A DNA stretch of 64,000 nucleotides from Bradyrhizobium sp. CER78 (GCF_029846235.1 NZ_JARVWP010000007.1:124001-188000); one strand, 5' to 3'. Positions 51,748 through 61,151 are shown, numbered from the stretch's first letter. Translations and numbers: made by a program. The notes: generated by a model not told the origin, from the sequence alone.

Positions 51748-52650
51748 TCAGGACCGAGCTTCGCGATCGATCGCGTACAGCGCCTCGCCGCGCGCGATCA
51801 ACCGCTTTGCGTTGGAATAGGTCGGGACTTCCAGCAGCGAGCCGTCGAGCTCGACGCGCCCAAGGCCCTGCGTCCGCGCCGCTTCGAAGGCCGCAACGAT
51901 CCTGCCCGCCTGGCGTAACTCGTCCTCGCTCGGCGTGAGGACGCCGTTGACGATGGCCGCATGCGCGGGATCGACCAGGCTCTTGGCGGTGTATCCCAGC
52001 CGTCGCGCCCAGATCGTGTCACGCGCGACGCCCGCGGCATCGCTCCAGGTGTAGGGACAGTCGACCGCGGCGACGCCAGCGGCGCGACATTCCACGATGA
52101 AGCGCTGCCGCGCGTAAGCGAGCTCCAGGCCGTCGCTGCCGCGCTCGGCACCAAGATCGGCGGCGAGATCCTCGGAGGCCATCAGGCAGCCGATGGTGCG
52201 CCGGCTCGCCGCCGCGATCGCGCCGGTCTGCACCAGGCCGCGTGCAAACTCGATGTTCGGCAGCAGTGACGTGGATCCCTCGGCGATGCCATAGTCGCGC
52301 TCGAACCGCGTCACCGCCTCGTCGAGCCTGACAACATGGTGCGGCTCGGCGACCTTCGGCAGCGCGACAATATCAGGACGGCCTCGCATCACGGCGGCAA
52401 GATCGTCCATGCCGTCCTGGTCCAACGGGTTGACGCGGACCGCGACCACCGCGCTCTGCTCGCGCCAGGTTGCGTAGAGCTCGGCCGCCAGCGCCCGCGC
52501 CTTCGGACGCAGCGACGGCGGGGTGAAATCCTCGAGCTCATGGATCAGCACGTCGGCGCCGCTGGCGGCCGCGTGCTGCAGCACCTGTTCGTTGGCGCCT
52601 TCGAGAAACAGCCAGGAGCGGCAGAGCGGGGCTGGGCGCAGCTTGCGCAT
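51748..52650 (-). CDS. CoA ester lyase, HpcH/CitE-like
   Basis: The ~300-residue TIM-barrel protein of the citrate lyase beta/malyl-CoA lyase family shows RSWLFLEGANEQVLQHAAASGADVLIHELEDF (Glu/Asp metal ligands), VAVRVNPLD (substrate Arg), LLPNIEFARGLV, and the C-terminal YTAKSLVDPAHAAIVNGVLTP. It cleaves or forms a C-C bond in a malyl- or citramalyl-type CoA ester. The start is the ATG after a GTG; either could be used. The physiological substrate is uncertain. Confidence 0.88.
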   Translation of the reverse strand: MRKLRPAPLCRSWLFLEGANEQVLQHAAASGADVLIHELEDFTPPSLRPKARALAAELYATWREQSAVVAVRVNPLDQDGMDDLAAVMRGRPDIVALPKVAEPHHVVRLDEAVTRFERDYGIAEGSTSLLPNIEFARGLVQTGAIAAASRRTIGCLMASEDLAADLGAERGSDGLELAYARQRFIVECRAAGVAAVDCPYTWSDAAGVARDTIWARRLGYTAKSLVDPAHAAIVNGVLTPSEDELRQAGRIVAAFEAARTQGLGRVELDGSLLEVPTYSNAKRLIARGEALYAIDREARS

Positions 52651-52669
52651 CACACGGCCCGCACCGCCG

Positions 52670-53149
52670 TCACTGAAACGTCATGTCAAGGCACTTCGAA
52701 ATGTCGGAGCCGAGGCCGGACGAGATGGTGATGCAGCCGCGGATCTTCTGGGTGGTGGTGTCGTTGGCCCAGATCGCATAGCCGCCGGTGCCGAAGAACG
52801 AGTTGGTGTTCGGCGGCTCGGTCTCGGTGGCATCGAACGTGTAATTGCCATCGGTCTCGAAGATGCGCGGCTTCTTGGTGCAGCTGCCGTCGGCCTGGAC
52901 GTTGATGACCTCCTTGTTGTCCTGCGTCAGCGCCAGCGAGACCTGGCAGCGGAAGTATTCCGAGGTCTTGGCGTTGAACAGATAGGCGTAGGACTTGCAG
53001 GTTGACGTCTTGAGCTTGCCGGCGGACAGGCCGCGGCTGCAGGAGATGCGCTGGTTGTTGGAGAGCTTGAACTCGTCCGCCTGCGCGACTGACGCCAGCG
53101 CCATGAACGACAGAGCGACACCGATACCGATCTTCATGACGTGGTTCAT
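52670..53149 (-). CDS. Exported protein of unknown function, 159 residues
   Basis: A signal peptide (about 1-24, ending ASVAQA) is followed by a mature domain of about 135 residues with paired cysteines (ISCSRGL, STCKSY, FRCQVS, GSCTKK, GCITIS, KCLDMTF), typical of a disulfide-bonded periplasmic protein. GGGGGTGATCG precedes MNHVMKIG. No family recognised. It is divergent from the next small exported protein. Confidence 0.78.
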   Translation of the reverse strand: MNHVMKIGIGVALSFMALASVAQADEFKLSNNQRISCSRGLSAGKLKTSTCKSYAYLFNAKTSEYFRCQVSLALTQDNKEVINVQADGSCTKKPRIFETDGNYTFDATETEPPNTNSFFGTGGYAIWANDTTTQKIRGCITISSGLGSDISKCLDMTFQ

Positions 53150-53355
53150 CGCGATCACCCCCAGGTAGTGTTTCCGCCAATCAAAGCGTTTGTAAACGGA
53201 AACGCGAAGATAGTCGCCAAGCTTGATGCGGGAAATCACAAAGTCGCTGATCTCTGTGAGCGGCCGCGCCGATTGTCGTATTGACGCCCGAATACCGTTC
53301 GTGATTTGTTCAGAACCGTGGGGACGATGCCGTTTTTTTCGGCCGGAGGTGGATC

Positions 53356-53655
53356 ATGACGCATTTTTTGACCAAGACCTTTATTGCGACCGCGACCCTT
53401 GCTGCGATGACGACATGCGCATTCGCGCAGGAGGCTGCGCCTTGGGAGTTGAAGTCCGACATGGGCTACGCCTATGACAAGGAGGGCAAGACCTGGGCCT
53501 ACAAGATGGGGACCAGCAATGCCGGCACGCTGCTGAAGGGCGCCAAGAAAGTGCCGAAGGGGACGCTGTTCTTCATCGGACAGAACGGTCAGCTCTACAT
53601 GCGCTCCGGACCCTATCTCGAGGGCGACGGCAAGTTCATGTTCGGTTCGAAATAG
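53356..53655 (+). CDS. Small exported protein, 99 residues
   Basis: A signal peptide (about 1-24, ending CAFAQ) precedes a mature part of about 75 residues with no cysteine, rich in Gly, Lys and Tyr (WELKSDMGYAYDKEGKTWAYKMG, KGTLFFIGQNGQLYMRSG). GGAGG precedes the ATG. It may be a small beta-rich periplasmic protein. Its TAG stop is the first codon of the adjacent repeat. Confidence 0.75.
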   Translation: MTHFLTKTFIATATLAAMTTCAFAQEAAPWELKSDMGYAYDKEGKTWAYKMGTSNAGTLLKGAKKVPKGTLFFIGQNGQLYMRSGPYLEGDGKFMFGSK

Positions 53656-53750
53656 AGCGTTTTCGAGCGAAGTGGACGCCGGTGCGCGTGAAGAAAACGC
53701 GTCAAAAGAAGAGTTGAGCGCTCCGGTTCTGATTCAATCAGAACCGGAAA
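53653..53750. repeat. Dispersed repeat, class G ('AGAGCGTTTTCGAGCGAAGTGGA')
   Basis: It begins at the stop codon of the 99-residue protein with AGAGCGTTTTCGAGCGAAG, continues with GAAGAAAACGCGTCAAAA, and ends in a 12-bp stem CCGGTTCTGATT/AATCAGAACCGG (53723-53747). I recognise this sequence type from Bradyrhizobium and Rhodopseudomonas genomes. Confidence 0.8.
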
Positions 53751-53775
53751 TACCCTGACGTCATTTCGGCAGACC

Positions 53776-54972
53776 TCAGAACGCCCCGGCCAATTCCCTT
53801 GCGCCGGGCTTGTTGCTGTTGAAGTCCATCCGCTCGTTGGTGACGGCAAGCAGCCTGGCCACGGTGTTGTGGCGGATCGCGACCGGGTTGCGCTCATAGC
53901 CCGAGCGCTGGAAGAAGTTCGCGGTCGGCACCTGCTCGCGCATCGCCTGCGGCATGGTCACCATGTCGAGCCCGGTGCCGTCGCCGGTCAGATTCATCAT
54001 CTCGAGTTCGGCCGCAGTCAGCGGCCTTGTGTAACCCTTGTTGCGGGCGAAGATCACCGAGGTCAGCAGCTTGTGGGTCTGCAGCATCGGGCCGACGTCG
54101 ATGTCGAGCACCATGGCGTGACACGCCCAGCCTTGCGCGGTGTCGGCGAGGCGCTGATGCGCCGACCAGTCGTCGGGCACGGTACGGGTGAACGCGACCA
54201 TCTTCTTCAGCACCGCGAGCTTGTGCTCCATGGCCTTGCGCGCCGGCCCCTGCGTCCGCGCAACGCGCTCGGTCAGATCCCGCACGAATTCATGGCCCTG
54301 CTCGGCCAATAGCTCTACGGTGTTGGTGGTGAGCAGCTGGTTGTAGCCCATCGCCGTGGAGATGGCGCGCTTGCCGCCATGCTCGATGCCGGCCTGCACG
54401 TCGTAATTGCCGGTGCCGCCGGTCTCGAATGAATAGACCCGCACCGCCTGCTCCGGGGTCAGGCCCGCCGCGCGCGCGTAGCGGGCATAGGCGCGCTTGA
54501 ACTCCACCTCGCTCGACGGCCGTTGCGGCGCGAACTGGAATTGCTCGGCCGCCGCCCTGACGAGATCGGAGACCACCGGGATCGTCTTGGGTGGACGCGG
54601 CGGCTTGCCGCCCTCCTCTTCGGGAGCCGGATTGACCGGCCGCCTCGGCCCCTCATAGACCGGAGGCTGCTGCAGCACGTAATCGTCGAGCGTGATCTGC
54701 ACGCGGTCGCGGCGCTTGGCGTTGCGGCCGCGCCGCTTGTCGGCGATCGCGCTCCAATAGGCACCCGCATCCTGCTCGAAGGCGGCGCGCGCCTCCTCGT
54801 ACTCCTGCAGCTTGCGGCGATATTCCATGATCGCCTGCGGCGAGGCCTGCGCCATCGCGTTGGCGACGGACGGCGGCAGCGTATCGGCCTCACCGGCCGA
54901 TACTGACGGCGCGCTGGCGACAAGCGCGAGCGCGACAAATCCTGACGAAAGGCGAATCAATTGCGGGCGCAT
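53776..54972 (-). CDS. Exported protein with lysozyme-like motif, 398 residues
   Basis: A signal peptide (about 1-27) leads into a charged coiled region (QAIMEYRRKLQEYEEARAAFEQDAG) and a Pro-rich linker (about 105-132). The helical domain beginning near 150 contains VYSFETGGTGNYDVQAGIEHGGKRAISTAMGYNQLL. A Glu followed by such a Gly-rich Asn/Tyr pattern resembles lysozyme-like/transglycosylase active sites, but the match is partial. A peptidoglycan role is a hypothesis only. Confidence 0.7.
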   Translation of the reverse strand: MRPQLIRLSSGFVALALVASAPSVSAGEADTLPPSVANAMAQASPQAIMEYRRKLQEYEEARAAFEQDAGAYWSAIADKRRGRNAKRRDRVQITLDDYVLQQPPVYEGPRRPVNPAPEEEGGKPPRPPKTIPVVSDLVRAAAEQFQFAPQRPSSEVEFKRAYARYARAAGLTPEQAVRVYSFETGGTGNYDVQAGIEHGGKRAISTAMGYNQLLTTNTVELLAEQGHEFVRDLTERVARTQGPARKAMEHKLAVLKKMVAFTRTVPDDWSAHQRLADTAQGWACHAMVLDIDVGPMLQTHKLLTSVIFARNKGYTRPLTAAELEMMNLTGDGTGLDMVTMPQAMREQVPTANFFQRSGYERNPVAIRHNTVARLLAVTNERMDFNSNKPGARELAGAF

Positions 54973-55117
54973 GGCCTCGTTGTAGCAAGCACTGCTGCGA
55001 AGTCAGCCCGGAAATGTCCGGATCGAAGGCGGCCGGATGCCGCGATCAGGCCCAGAATTTTCGCCACAATGCGGTATTCTCCGCGCAAAAGCCGCGGAGA
55101 CGACGGGGTGACGACAG

Positions 55118-55747
55118 TCACTTCCATGCGAACACCGGCTGCTCGAGATCGGCGACGCGGGTGTTGCGGCCGGCGAGCACCTCACGGAACTGATAGATCA
55201 GCGCGGCGGTCGGCGCATGGATCTGCTGGCCGCCGAGCCGGAAGCGGATCACCCGCCGCGCGCTCTCGGGAATCGTGACGAAGCTGAATGCGTCGTCGAT
55301 CTCGATCGCATCGAGACCGATGCGGTGGACGGACGCCACCTCGTCCGGGTTCGGCGCGAGCGCCGCATGCGCGCCGGCCCAGACCACGACTGGCGTGATC
55401 AGGTAGCCGGAGCGCGTCGGATAGTCGTCGAGCATGCCGAGCACGTCGCGCGGGCCAAGCGCAAGGCCAAGCTCCTCGTGCAATTCGCGCAGCGCAGCCT
55501 GGGGCTGCGTCTCGCCGGCATCGCAGCGCCCGCCCGGCAATGCCCATTGCGCGCTGTGGGCGCGCAGGCGCGCGCTGCGCCGGGTCAGCAGGAACGCCGT
55601 GCCGTGGCCGTCATCACCTTCGGTCAGCGCGATCGCGACCGCGGCGCGCTTCAGCGCCGGCGCGGCATCGGCCGGCGCCAGGCGCGCAAACGCAGCACAG
55701 AGCTCTGCGATATTCCGCCGGGTGGCATCGTCAAATGTGCGGGCCAT
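55118..55747 (-). CDS. NUDIX hydrolase
   Basis: This 209-residue protein has a perfect NUDIX box at residues 73-95 (GGRCDAGETQPQAALRELHEEL followed by GL), preceded by QWALPGG. The long form with DDYPTRSGYLITPVVVW and a C-terminal FRLGGQQIHAPTAALIYQF fits the CoA pyrophosphatase (NudL-like) branch. It cleaves a nucleoside diphosphate linked to another moiety; CoA or an analogue is likely. Cytoplasmic. Confidence 0.9.
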   Translation of the reverse strand: MARTFDDATRRNIAELCAAFARLAPADAAPALKRAAVAIALTEGDDGHGTAFLLTRRSARLRAHSAQWALPGGRCDAGETQPQAALRELHEELGLALGPRDVLGMLDDYPTRSGYLITPVVVWAGAHAALAPNPDEVASVHRIGLDAIEIDDAFSFVTIPESARRVIRFRLGGQQIHAPTAALIYQFREVLAGRNTRVADLEQPVFAWK

Positions 55748-55841
55748 TGAGCTTGACTACAACACAACAGCGTTTGATGAAATGAGCTGAACGACATGCC
55801 TCCTGCGATCAATCATAGCTAAAGCAACGGATCCTCACCTC

Positions 55842-56267
55842 ATGACGGCCAAGGCCGCGGACAGACTCAAATCCGACGGCTGGAAGGTCGCCGAAACCAC
55901 GGGTTTCCTGACGCTGATCGGTCCCCTGTGGGAACGGTTGAAGGACGGCGCGCTCGAGCTCGCACTGATCACCGAGGACAAGCACCATAACCGCCGCGGC
56001 CTGGTGCAGGGCGGCGTGATCATGACCTTCGCCGACCGCGCCTGCGGCATGGCCGCGCGCTTCGTCTCGGGCAAGCCGACGCTTGCGACGGTGCAGCTCG
56101 ACACCCATTTCGTCGAGGCCGGCAAGATCGGCGAGATCCTGACGACGCGGCCGCGCGTGGTACGCTCGACCCGCAGCCTGATCTTCATCACCGCCGAGGT
56201 GACCGTCGAGAAGCGCTGCATCGCGATGGCCAACGGCGTGTTCAAGATTCTGAAGAACGAGAGTTGA
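55842..56267 (+). CDS. PaaI-type hotdog thioesterase
   Basis: The 141-residue hotdog-fold protein has HNRRGLVQGGVIMTFADRACGMAA near residues 48-71, where Asn/Gly and Asp are the catalytic features of PaaI thioesterases. VQLDTHFVEAGKIGEIL follows. It hydrolyses acyl-CoA, often aromatic or short-chain. It is followed 25 bp later by an aldo/keto reductase gene, probably cotranscribed. Confidence 0.88.
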   Translation: MTAKAADRLKSDGWKVAETTGFLTLIGPLWERLKDGALELALITEDKHHNRRGLVQGGVIMTFADRACGMAARFVSGKPTLATVQLDTHFVEAGKIGEILTTRPRVVRSTRSLIFITAEVTVEKRCIAMANGVFKILKNES

Positions 56268-56292
56268 TCCTGTCATTCGGGAGGAACGATCG

Positions 56293-57303
56293 ATGCAATA
56301 CCGCCAGCTCGGCCGCAGCGGCCTCAAGGTTTCGCCGATCTGCCTGGGCACCATGATGTTCGGCGGGCCGACCGATGAGGCGACCTCGTCGCGGATCGTG
56401 GCCAAGGCGCGCGAGGCCGGCATCAACTTCATCGACAGCGCCGACGCCTATAATGGCGGCAAATCCGAGGAGGTCGTCGGCCGCGCGATCTCCAACAGCC
56501 GATCGAACTGGGTGCTCGCGACCAAGCTCGCCAATCCGATCGGCGAGGATCCGAACCATGGCGGCCTGTCGCGACGCTGGGTGTTGCAGGCCGCCGACGA
56601 GAGCCTGAAGCGGCTCGGCACCGACTACATCGACATCTATTACCTGCACAAGGAAGACCACGCGACGCCGCTCGACGAGACGGTGCGCGCGATGGGCGAC
56701 CTGATCCGCGCCGGCAAGGTGCGCTACTTCGGCGTCTCCAACTACCGCGCCTGGCGTGTCGCCGAGATCTGCAACATCTGCGACCGGCTCGGCATCGATC
56801 GTCCGGTCGCGAGCCAACCCTACTACAATGCGATGAACCGGATGCCGGAGGTCGAGCATTTCCCGGCCTGCGCCTATTACGGCCTCGGCATCGTGCCCTA
56901 TAGCCCGCTGGCGCGCGGCGTCTTGACCGGCAAATATGCGCCCGATGCGGCGCCGCCCGCCGACACCCGTGCGGGGCGCAACGACAAGCGCATGATGCAG
57001 ACCGAGTGGCGGCCGGAATCCTTGCAGCTCGCGCAGGAGATCAAGCGCCACGCCGAGAGCCGCGGCATCACCGCCGGGCAGTTCGCAGTGTCCTGGGTGC
57101 TGAACTCGTCGTTCGTCAGCGCCGTGATCGCCGGCCCGCGCACCGAGGCGCAATGGGACGACTACATCCGCGCGCTCGACTACCGCTTCACCGCCGAGGA
57201 CGAAGCCCTGATCGATCGCCTCGTCGTGTCAGGCCATCCCTCGACGCCGGGGTTCAACGATCCGGCGTACCCGATCGAAGGGCGCCGGGCGCGGACTGGA
57301 TAG
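56293..57303 (+). CDS. Aldo/keto reductase
   Basis: The 336-residue TIM-barrel NADPH-dependent oxidoreductase begins MQYRQLGRSGLKVSPICLGTMMFGG. The catalytic tetrad is visible as Asp and Tyr in FIDSADAYNGG, Lys in ATKLANP and His in YYLHKED; cofactor contact SNYRAW is also present. A GGGAGGAAC site precedes the ATG. It is in the YghZ/AKR11-like group of broad-specificity carbonyl reductases. Confidence 0.94.
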   Translation: MQYRQLGRSGLKVSPICLGTMMFGGPTDEATSSRIVAKAREAGINFIDSADAYNGGKSEEVVGRAISNSRSNWVLATKLANPIGEDPNHGGLSRRWVLQAADESLKRLGTDYIDIYYLHKEDHATPLDETVRAMGDLIRAGKVRYFGVSNYRAWRVAEICNICDRLGIDRPVASQPYYNAMNRMPEVEHFPACAYYGLGIVPYSPLARGVLTGKYAPDAAPPADTRAGRNDKRMMQTEWRPESLQLAQEIKRHAESRGITAGQFAVSWVLNSSFVSAVIAGPRTEAQWDDYIRALDYRFTAEDEALIDRLVVSGHPSTPGFNDPAYPIEGRRARTG

Positions 57304-57339
57304 CCGCAGCGACCGTACGACTAGAGTCTGACGCTCGCT

Positions 57340-57422
57340 GTCATTGCGAGAGGAGCGAAGCAATCCATTGTGCCGCAAGCGGAGAAATGGATTGCTTCGT
57401 CGCTATCGCTCCTCGCAATGAC
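57340..57422. repeat. Palindromic repeat, class B (copy 3)
   Basis: GTCATTGCGAG and CTCGCAATGAC ends with GAAGCAATCCATT and ATGGATTGCTTC internal stems, as at 24539 and 47665. Confidence 0.85.
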
Positions 57423-57554
57423 CGGTGTCCTGTATCAGTTCCGTACGGACAACCCGCTCGGTTTTGCCGAAGTCACGTTTCGTAGCTTCCGAATTGCGCA
57501 AGCCCCGCGCCGGCTGCACCATCGGCGCATGGAAATGCTGATGCCGGTGCTGCC

Positions 57555-57755
57555 ATGACGGCAACCAATGTACTGGACTGGATCGTGGCGCTCTTCGTCT
57601 GCTGGGCGAGCCTGACTGCAATCCTCGAGCCCCGGCGCGACGCCTCGCAGTGCGATGTCCCCTACGCCATCAATAGCGCGCCGCAAGTCGCGTTGACTGC
57701 GTCGACGCAGGCGGAGTTCGACGAGATGATCCGCCACATGAAACTGCACGACTGA
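57555..57755 (+). CDS. Possible small membrane-associated protein, 66 residues
   Basis: The frame starts MTATNVLDWIVALFVCWASLTAIL, an amphipathic to hydrophobic N-terminal helix, and continues with a polar region ending in FDEMIRHMKLHD. There is no clear ribosome-binding site. It lies upstream of the convergent katG terminator. Coding status is uncertain; it has no family assignment. Confidence 0.4.
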   Translation: MTATNVLDWIVALFVCWASLTAILEPRRDASQCDVPYAINSAPQVALTASTQAEFDEMIRHMKLHD

Positions 57756-57796
57756 GCAAAACGCCGAAAGCCCTTCGTCTTCCAATTGCATCTCCC

Positions 57797-57831
57797 AAAT
57801 GAAACAGGGCGGCGCCGAAGCGCCGCCCTGT
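57797..57831 (-). terminator. Intrinsic terminator of katG
   Basis: A perfect 12-bp stem, ACAGGGCGGCGC with GCGCCGCCCTGT, has a CGAA loop on the plus strand, which is the stable UUCG tetraloop in the minus-strand transcript. It is followed on that strand by TTTCATTT. Confidence 0.9.
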
Positions 57832-57856
57832 CCTATCGATTGCCGTTGTCCGCCGC

Positions 57857-60022
57857 TTACTTCACGAGATCGAAGCGATCGGCGTTCATCACCTTCGCCC
57901 AGGCCGCGACGAAGTCGTTCACGAACTGCTCCTTGGCATCCGACGCGCCGTAGACTTCGGCGAACGCGCGCAGCTGCGAGTGCGAGCCGAAGATCAAGTC
58001 GACGCGGGTGCCGGTCCACTTCACCGCGTTGGTTTTGCGGTCACGGCCCTCATAGAGGCCCTCGCCGACATCGCTCCACACCGTGCCCATGTCGAGCAGG
58101 TTGAGGAAGAAGTCGTTGGTCAGCGTTCCCGGCTTGCCGGTGAAGACGCCGTGCTTCGACTTCTTGGCATTGGCGCCGAGCACACGCAGTCCGCCGACCA
58201 GGACCGTCAATTCCGGTCCGGTGAGCCGCAACAACTGCGCGCGATCGACCAACGCCTCCTCGGGCAGCATGGCCTGGGGCTTGCCGCTGATGTAGTTGCG
58301 GAAGCCGTCAGCCCGCGGCTCGAGCGGGGCGAAGGAAGCGGCGTCGGTCTGCTCCTGCGAGGCGTCGGTACGGCCCGGCGTGAAGGGGACCTTCACATTG
58401 GTGCCGCCGTCCTTCGCCGCCTTCTCGATCGCAGCCGCGCCGCCGAGCACGATCAGATCGGCCAGCGAGACCTTCTTGCCGAACTCCTTCTGGATGGCTT
58501 CGAGCTTGGACAGCACAGTCTTGAGCTGCGCCGGCTCGTTGACCTCCCAGTCCTTCTGCGGGGCGAGACGGATGCGCGCACCGTTGGCGCCGCCGCGCTT
58601 GTCGGAGCCGCGGAACGTGGAGGCCGAAGCCCAGGCGGTCGATACCAGTTCGGACACCGACAGACCCGAGGCGAGGATCTTCGCCTTGAGCGCCTCGATA
58701 TCCTTGTCGTCGATCACGGCGTGATCGAGCGCCGGCACCGGGTCCTGCCAGATCAGGGTCTCCTTCGGCACCAGCGGGCCGAGGTAGCGCTGGATCGGGC
58801 CCATGTCGCGATGCGTGAGCTTGAACCAGGCGCGGGCGAAGGCGTCCGCGAACTGATCCGGATTCTCATAGAACCGGCGCGAGATCTTCTCATAGGCCGG
58901 GTCGAAGCGCAGCGAGAGGTCGGTGGTCAGCATGGTCGGGACATGCTTCTTCGACGGGTCGTACGCGTCCGGAATGTCGGCCGCCGCGCCCTTCGCCTTC
59001 CACTGCTTCGCGCCTGCGGGGCTCTTCGTCAGCTCCCATTCATACTTGAACAGGTTGTCGAAGAAGTGGTTGCTCCACTTGGTGGGCGTCTGGGTCCAGG
59101 TGACCTCGGGGCCGCCGGTGATCGCGTCGGCGCCGACGCCGGTGCCGAACTTGCTCTTCCAGCCGAGGCCCTGCTCCTCGAGCGCGCCGCCTTCCGGCTC
59201 CGGCCCGATCAGCGACGGATCACCCGCGCCGTGGGTCTTGCCGAAGGTGTGGCCGCCGGCGATCAGCGCAACGGTCTCCTCGTCGTTCATCGCCATGCGG
59301 AAGAACGTCTCGCGGATGTCCTTCGCGGCAGCGACCGGATCGGGGTTGCCGTTCGGGCCTTCCGGGTTGACGTAGATCAGGCCCATCTGCACCGCACCGA
59401 GCGGCTCGGAGAGCTGACGCTCGCCGCTGTAGCGCTCGTCGCCGAGCCAAGTGCCTTCCGGACCCCAATACAGCTCTTCCGGCTCCCACACGTCGGCGCG
59501 GCCGCCCGCAAATCCGAACGTCTTGAAGCCCATCGATTCCAGCGCGACGTTGCCGGCGAGGACATAGAGGTCGGCCCACGAGATCTTGCGGCCGTATTTC
59601 TGCTTGATTGGCCAGAGCAGCCGGCGCGCCTTGTCGAGGTTGGCGTTGTCAGGCCAGCTGTTGAGCGGGGCGAAACGCTGCTGACCGGCACCCGCGCCGC
59701 CGCGGCCGTCGCTGATGCGGTAGGTGCCCGCCGAGTGCCAGGCCATGCGGATCATCAGGCCGCCGTAATGGCCGAAGTCCGCCGGCCACCAATCCTGCGA
59801 CGTCGTCATCAGGGCCGTCAGGTCCTTGATCACGGCGTTGAGGTCGAGGGTCTTGAATTCCTTGGCGTAGTCGAACCCCTTGCCCATCGGATCGGACAGG
59901 CTGGAGTTGTGATGCAAGACCTGAACGTCCAGCGACTTCGGCCACCAGTCACGATTCGTGTGTCCGCGAGGGGCTGCCGTGAATGGGCATTTGCCCGCGC
60001 CTTCGTCGGTTTTTGCGTCCAT
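57857..60022 (-). CDS. katG: Catalase-peroxidase
   Basis: The 721-residue heme enzyme has distal Arg92-Trp95-His96 (IRMAWHSAGTYR), Tyr217 (GLIYVNPEG) and Met243 (RMAMND), which with Trp95 form the Trp-Tyr-Met adduct of catalase-peroxidases. The proximal His258 is in GGHTFGKTHGAG. Spacings match the Mycobacterium tuberculosis enzyme exactly (107/229/255/270 there). It removes H2O2 in the cytoplasm. CGGAGAAG precedes the ATG. It is divergent from oxyR. Confidence 0.97.
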   Translation of the reverse strand: MDAKTDEGAGKCPFTAAPRGHTNRDWWPKSLDVQVLHHNSSLSDPMGKGFDYAKEFKTLDLNAVIKDLTALMTTSQDWWPADFGHYGGLMIRMAWHSAGTYRISDGRGGAGAGQQRFAPLNSWPDNANLDKARRLLWPIKQKYGRKISWADLYVLAGNVALESMGFKTFGFAGGRADVWEPEELYWGPEGTWLGDERYSGERQLSEPLGAVQMGLIYVNPEGPNGNPDPVAAAKDIRETFFRMAMNDEETVALIAGGHTFGKTHGAGDPSLIGPEPEGGALEEQGLGWKSKFGTGVGADAITGGPEVTWTQTPTKWSNHFFDNLFKYEWELTKSPAGAKQWKAKGAAADIPDAYDPSKKHVPTMLTTDLSLRFDPAYEKISRRFYENPDQFADAFARAWFKLTHRDMGPIQRYLGPLVPKETLIWQDPVPALDHAVIDDKDIEALKAKILASGLSVSELVSTAWASASTFRGSDKRGGANGARIRLAPQKDWEVNEPAQLKTVLSKLEAIQKEFGKKVSLADLIVLGGAAAIEKAAKDGGTNVKVPFTPGRTDASQEQTDAASFAPLEPRADGFRNYISGKPQAMLPEEALVDRAQLLRLTGPELTVLVGGLRVLGANAKKSKHGVFTGKPGTLTNDFFLNLLDMGTVWSDVGEGLYEGRDRKTNAVKWTGTRVDLIFGSHSQLRAFAEVYGASDAKEQFVNDFVAAWAKVMNADRFDLVK

Positions 60023-60140
60023 GTTTCTTCTCCGAGGTGATGGATTCTGGAATGTGCTGGAGCTCTTCCAAGAACGATTCTACGCGCCTCAATCCATCAG
60101 GTGAAATTGACTTTAATGATCGCGGCAATAAGATAATCTG
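60023..60140. promoter_or_regulatory. katG-oxyR divergent regulatory region
   Basis: The 118-bp region contains TCAAT (60089-60093) and ATTGA (60106-60110) as a 5-bp inverted repeat with 12-bp spacing, the size of a LysR T-N11-A-type site, plus ATCA/TGAT echoes around it. OxyR-dependent control of both genes is expected; exact contacts are not provable by reading. Confidence 0.55.
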
Positions 60141-61097
60141 ATGATAAATGTCACATTCCGGCAATTGAGGTATTTCGATGCGCTGGCCCGCCACGGCCAT
60201 TTCGGGCGCGCCGCGGATGCCTGCGCGGTGTCGCAGCCGGCGCTGTCGATGCAGATCCGCGAGATGGAACAGGCGGTCGGCGGCGTGCTGATCGAACGCA
60301 GCGCGCGCCAGGTCACCCTGACGGCGTTCGGCGAGGAACTCTTGCATCGCGTGCGCGACATCCTGCGCTCGGTCGACGAGCTCGGTGACTTCGCGCGCGC
60401 TTCGCGCGACAAGCTCGCCGGACGGCTGCGCGTCGGCATGATCCCGACCATTGCGCCCTATCTGCTGCCGAAGGTGATCGAGACCCTGGCGCGGCTGCAT
60501 CCCGAGCTCGACATCCATGTCCGCGAGACGCTGACGCCGAAGCTGATCAAGGAAGTCGCCGAGGGCCGGCTCGACACCGCGATCGTGGCGCTACCGGTGT
60601 CGGAACCGTCGCTGACCGAGGTCGCGCTGTTCTCCGAGAATTTCCTGCTGGTGCGGCCGGGCGAGGATGCCAAGACGCCGGTGCCGAGCGCCGAGATGCT
60701 GCGCGAGATGCGGCTGTTGCTGCTCGAGGAAGGCCATTGCTTCCGCGACCAGGCGCTGTCGTTCTGCAACATGCAGTCCTCGCCGCCGCGCGAGGTGCTG
60801 GATGCGAGCTCGCTGTCGACGCTGGTGCAGATGGTCGGCGCCGGCATCGGCGTCACCCTGATTCCGGAGATGGCGGTGACGGTGGAGACGCGCTCGGCAC
60901 CGGTCACGGTGTCGCGCTTCAAGCACCCGCAGCCCTCGCGCACCATCGGCATGGTCTGGCGCAAGACCTCTCCGCTCGCCTCGCAGCTCCAACAGATCGC
61001 CGACGTTGTCAGCCTCGCCGCCCGTGAGTTGCGCGCGCCGAAGCAGGATGGCGCGAAGGAGCCGGCTAAGCGTGCGGGGCGACGGAAAGCTGGGTGA
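60141..61097 (+). CDS. oxyR: LysR-family hydrogen peroxide sensor OxyR
   Basis: The 318-residue protein has an N-terminal LysR helix-turn-helix (FRQLRYFDALARHGHFGRAADACAVSQPALSMQI). The redox pair is Cys200 and Cys209 in GHCFRDQALSFC, identical in spacing to the Cys199/Cys208 disulfide of Escherichia coli OxyR. A basic C-terminal tail is unusual. Divergence from katG supports peroxide-induced activation of katG. Confidence 0.96.
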   Translation: MINVTFRQLRYFDALARHGHFGRAADACAVSQPALSMQIREMEQAVGGVLIERSARQVTLTAFGEELLHRVRDILRSVDELGDFARASRDKLAGRLRVGMIPTIAPYLLPKVIETLARLHPELDIHVRETLTPKLIKEVAEGRLDTAIVALPVSEPSLTEVALFSENFLLVRPGEDAKTPVPSAEMLREMRLLLLEEGHCFRDQALSFCNMQSSPPREVLDASSLSTLVQMVGAGIGVTLIPEMAVTVETRSAPVTVSRFKHPQPSRTIGMVWRKTSPLASQLQQIADVVSLAARELRAPKQDGAKEPAKRAGRRKAG

Positions 61098-61151
61098 TTG
61101 CGATTGCGTTGCTGAAGGCTCGTGCTGAGTTTGACCGCGCCACACTCACCA

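Noticed and set aside
57980..60040. 686-codon plus-strand ORF opposite katG
   Set aside because: It is the antisense shadow of katG caused by high GC; its protein is Arg/Gly/Leu-rich with no motif, while the minus strand has all KatG residues.
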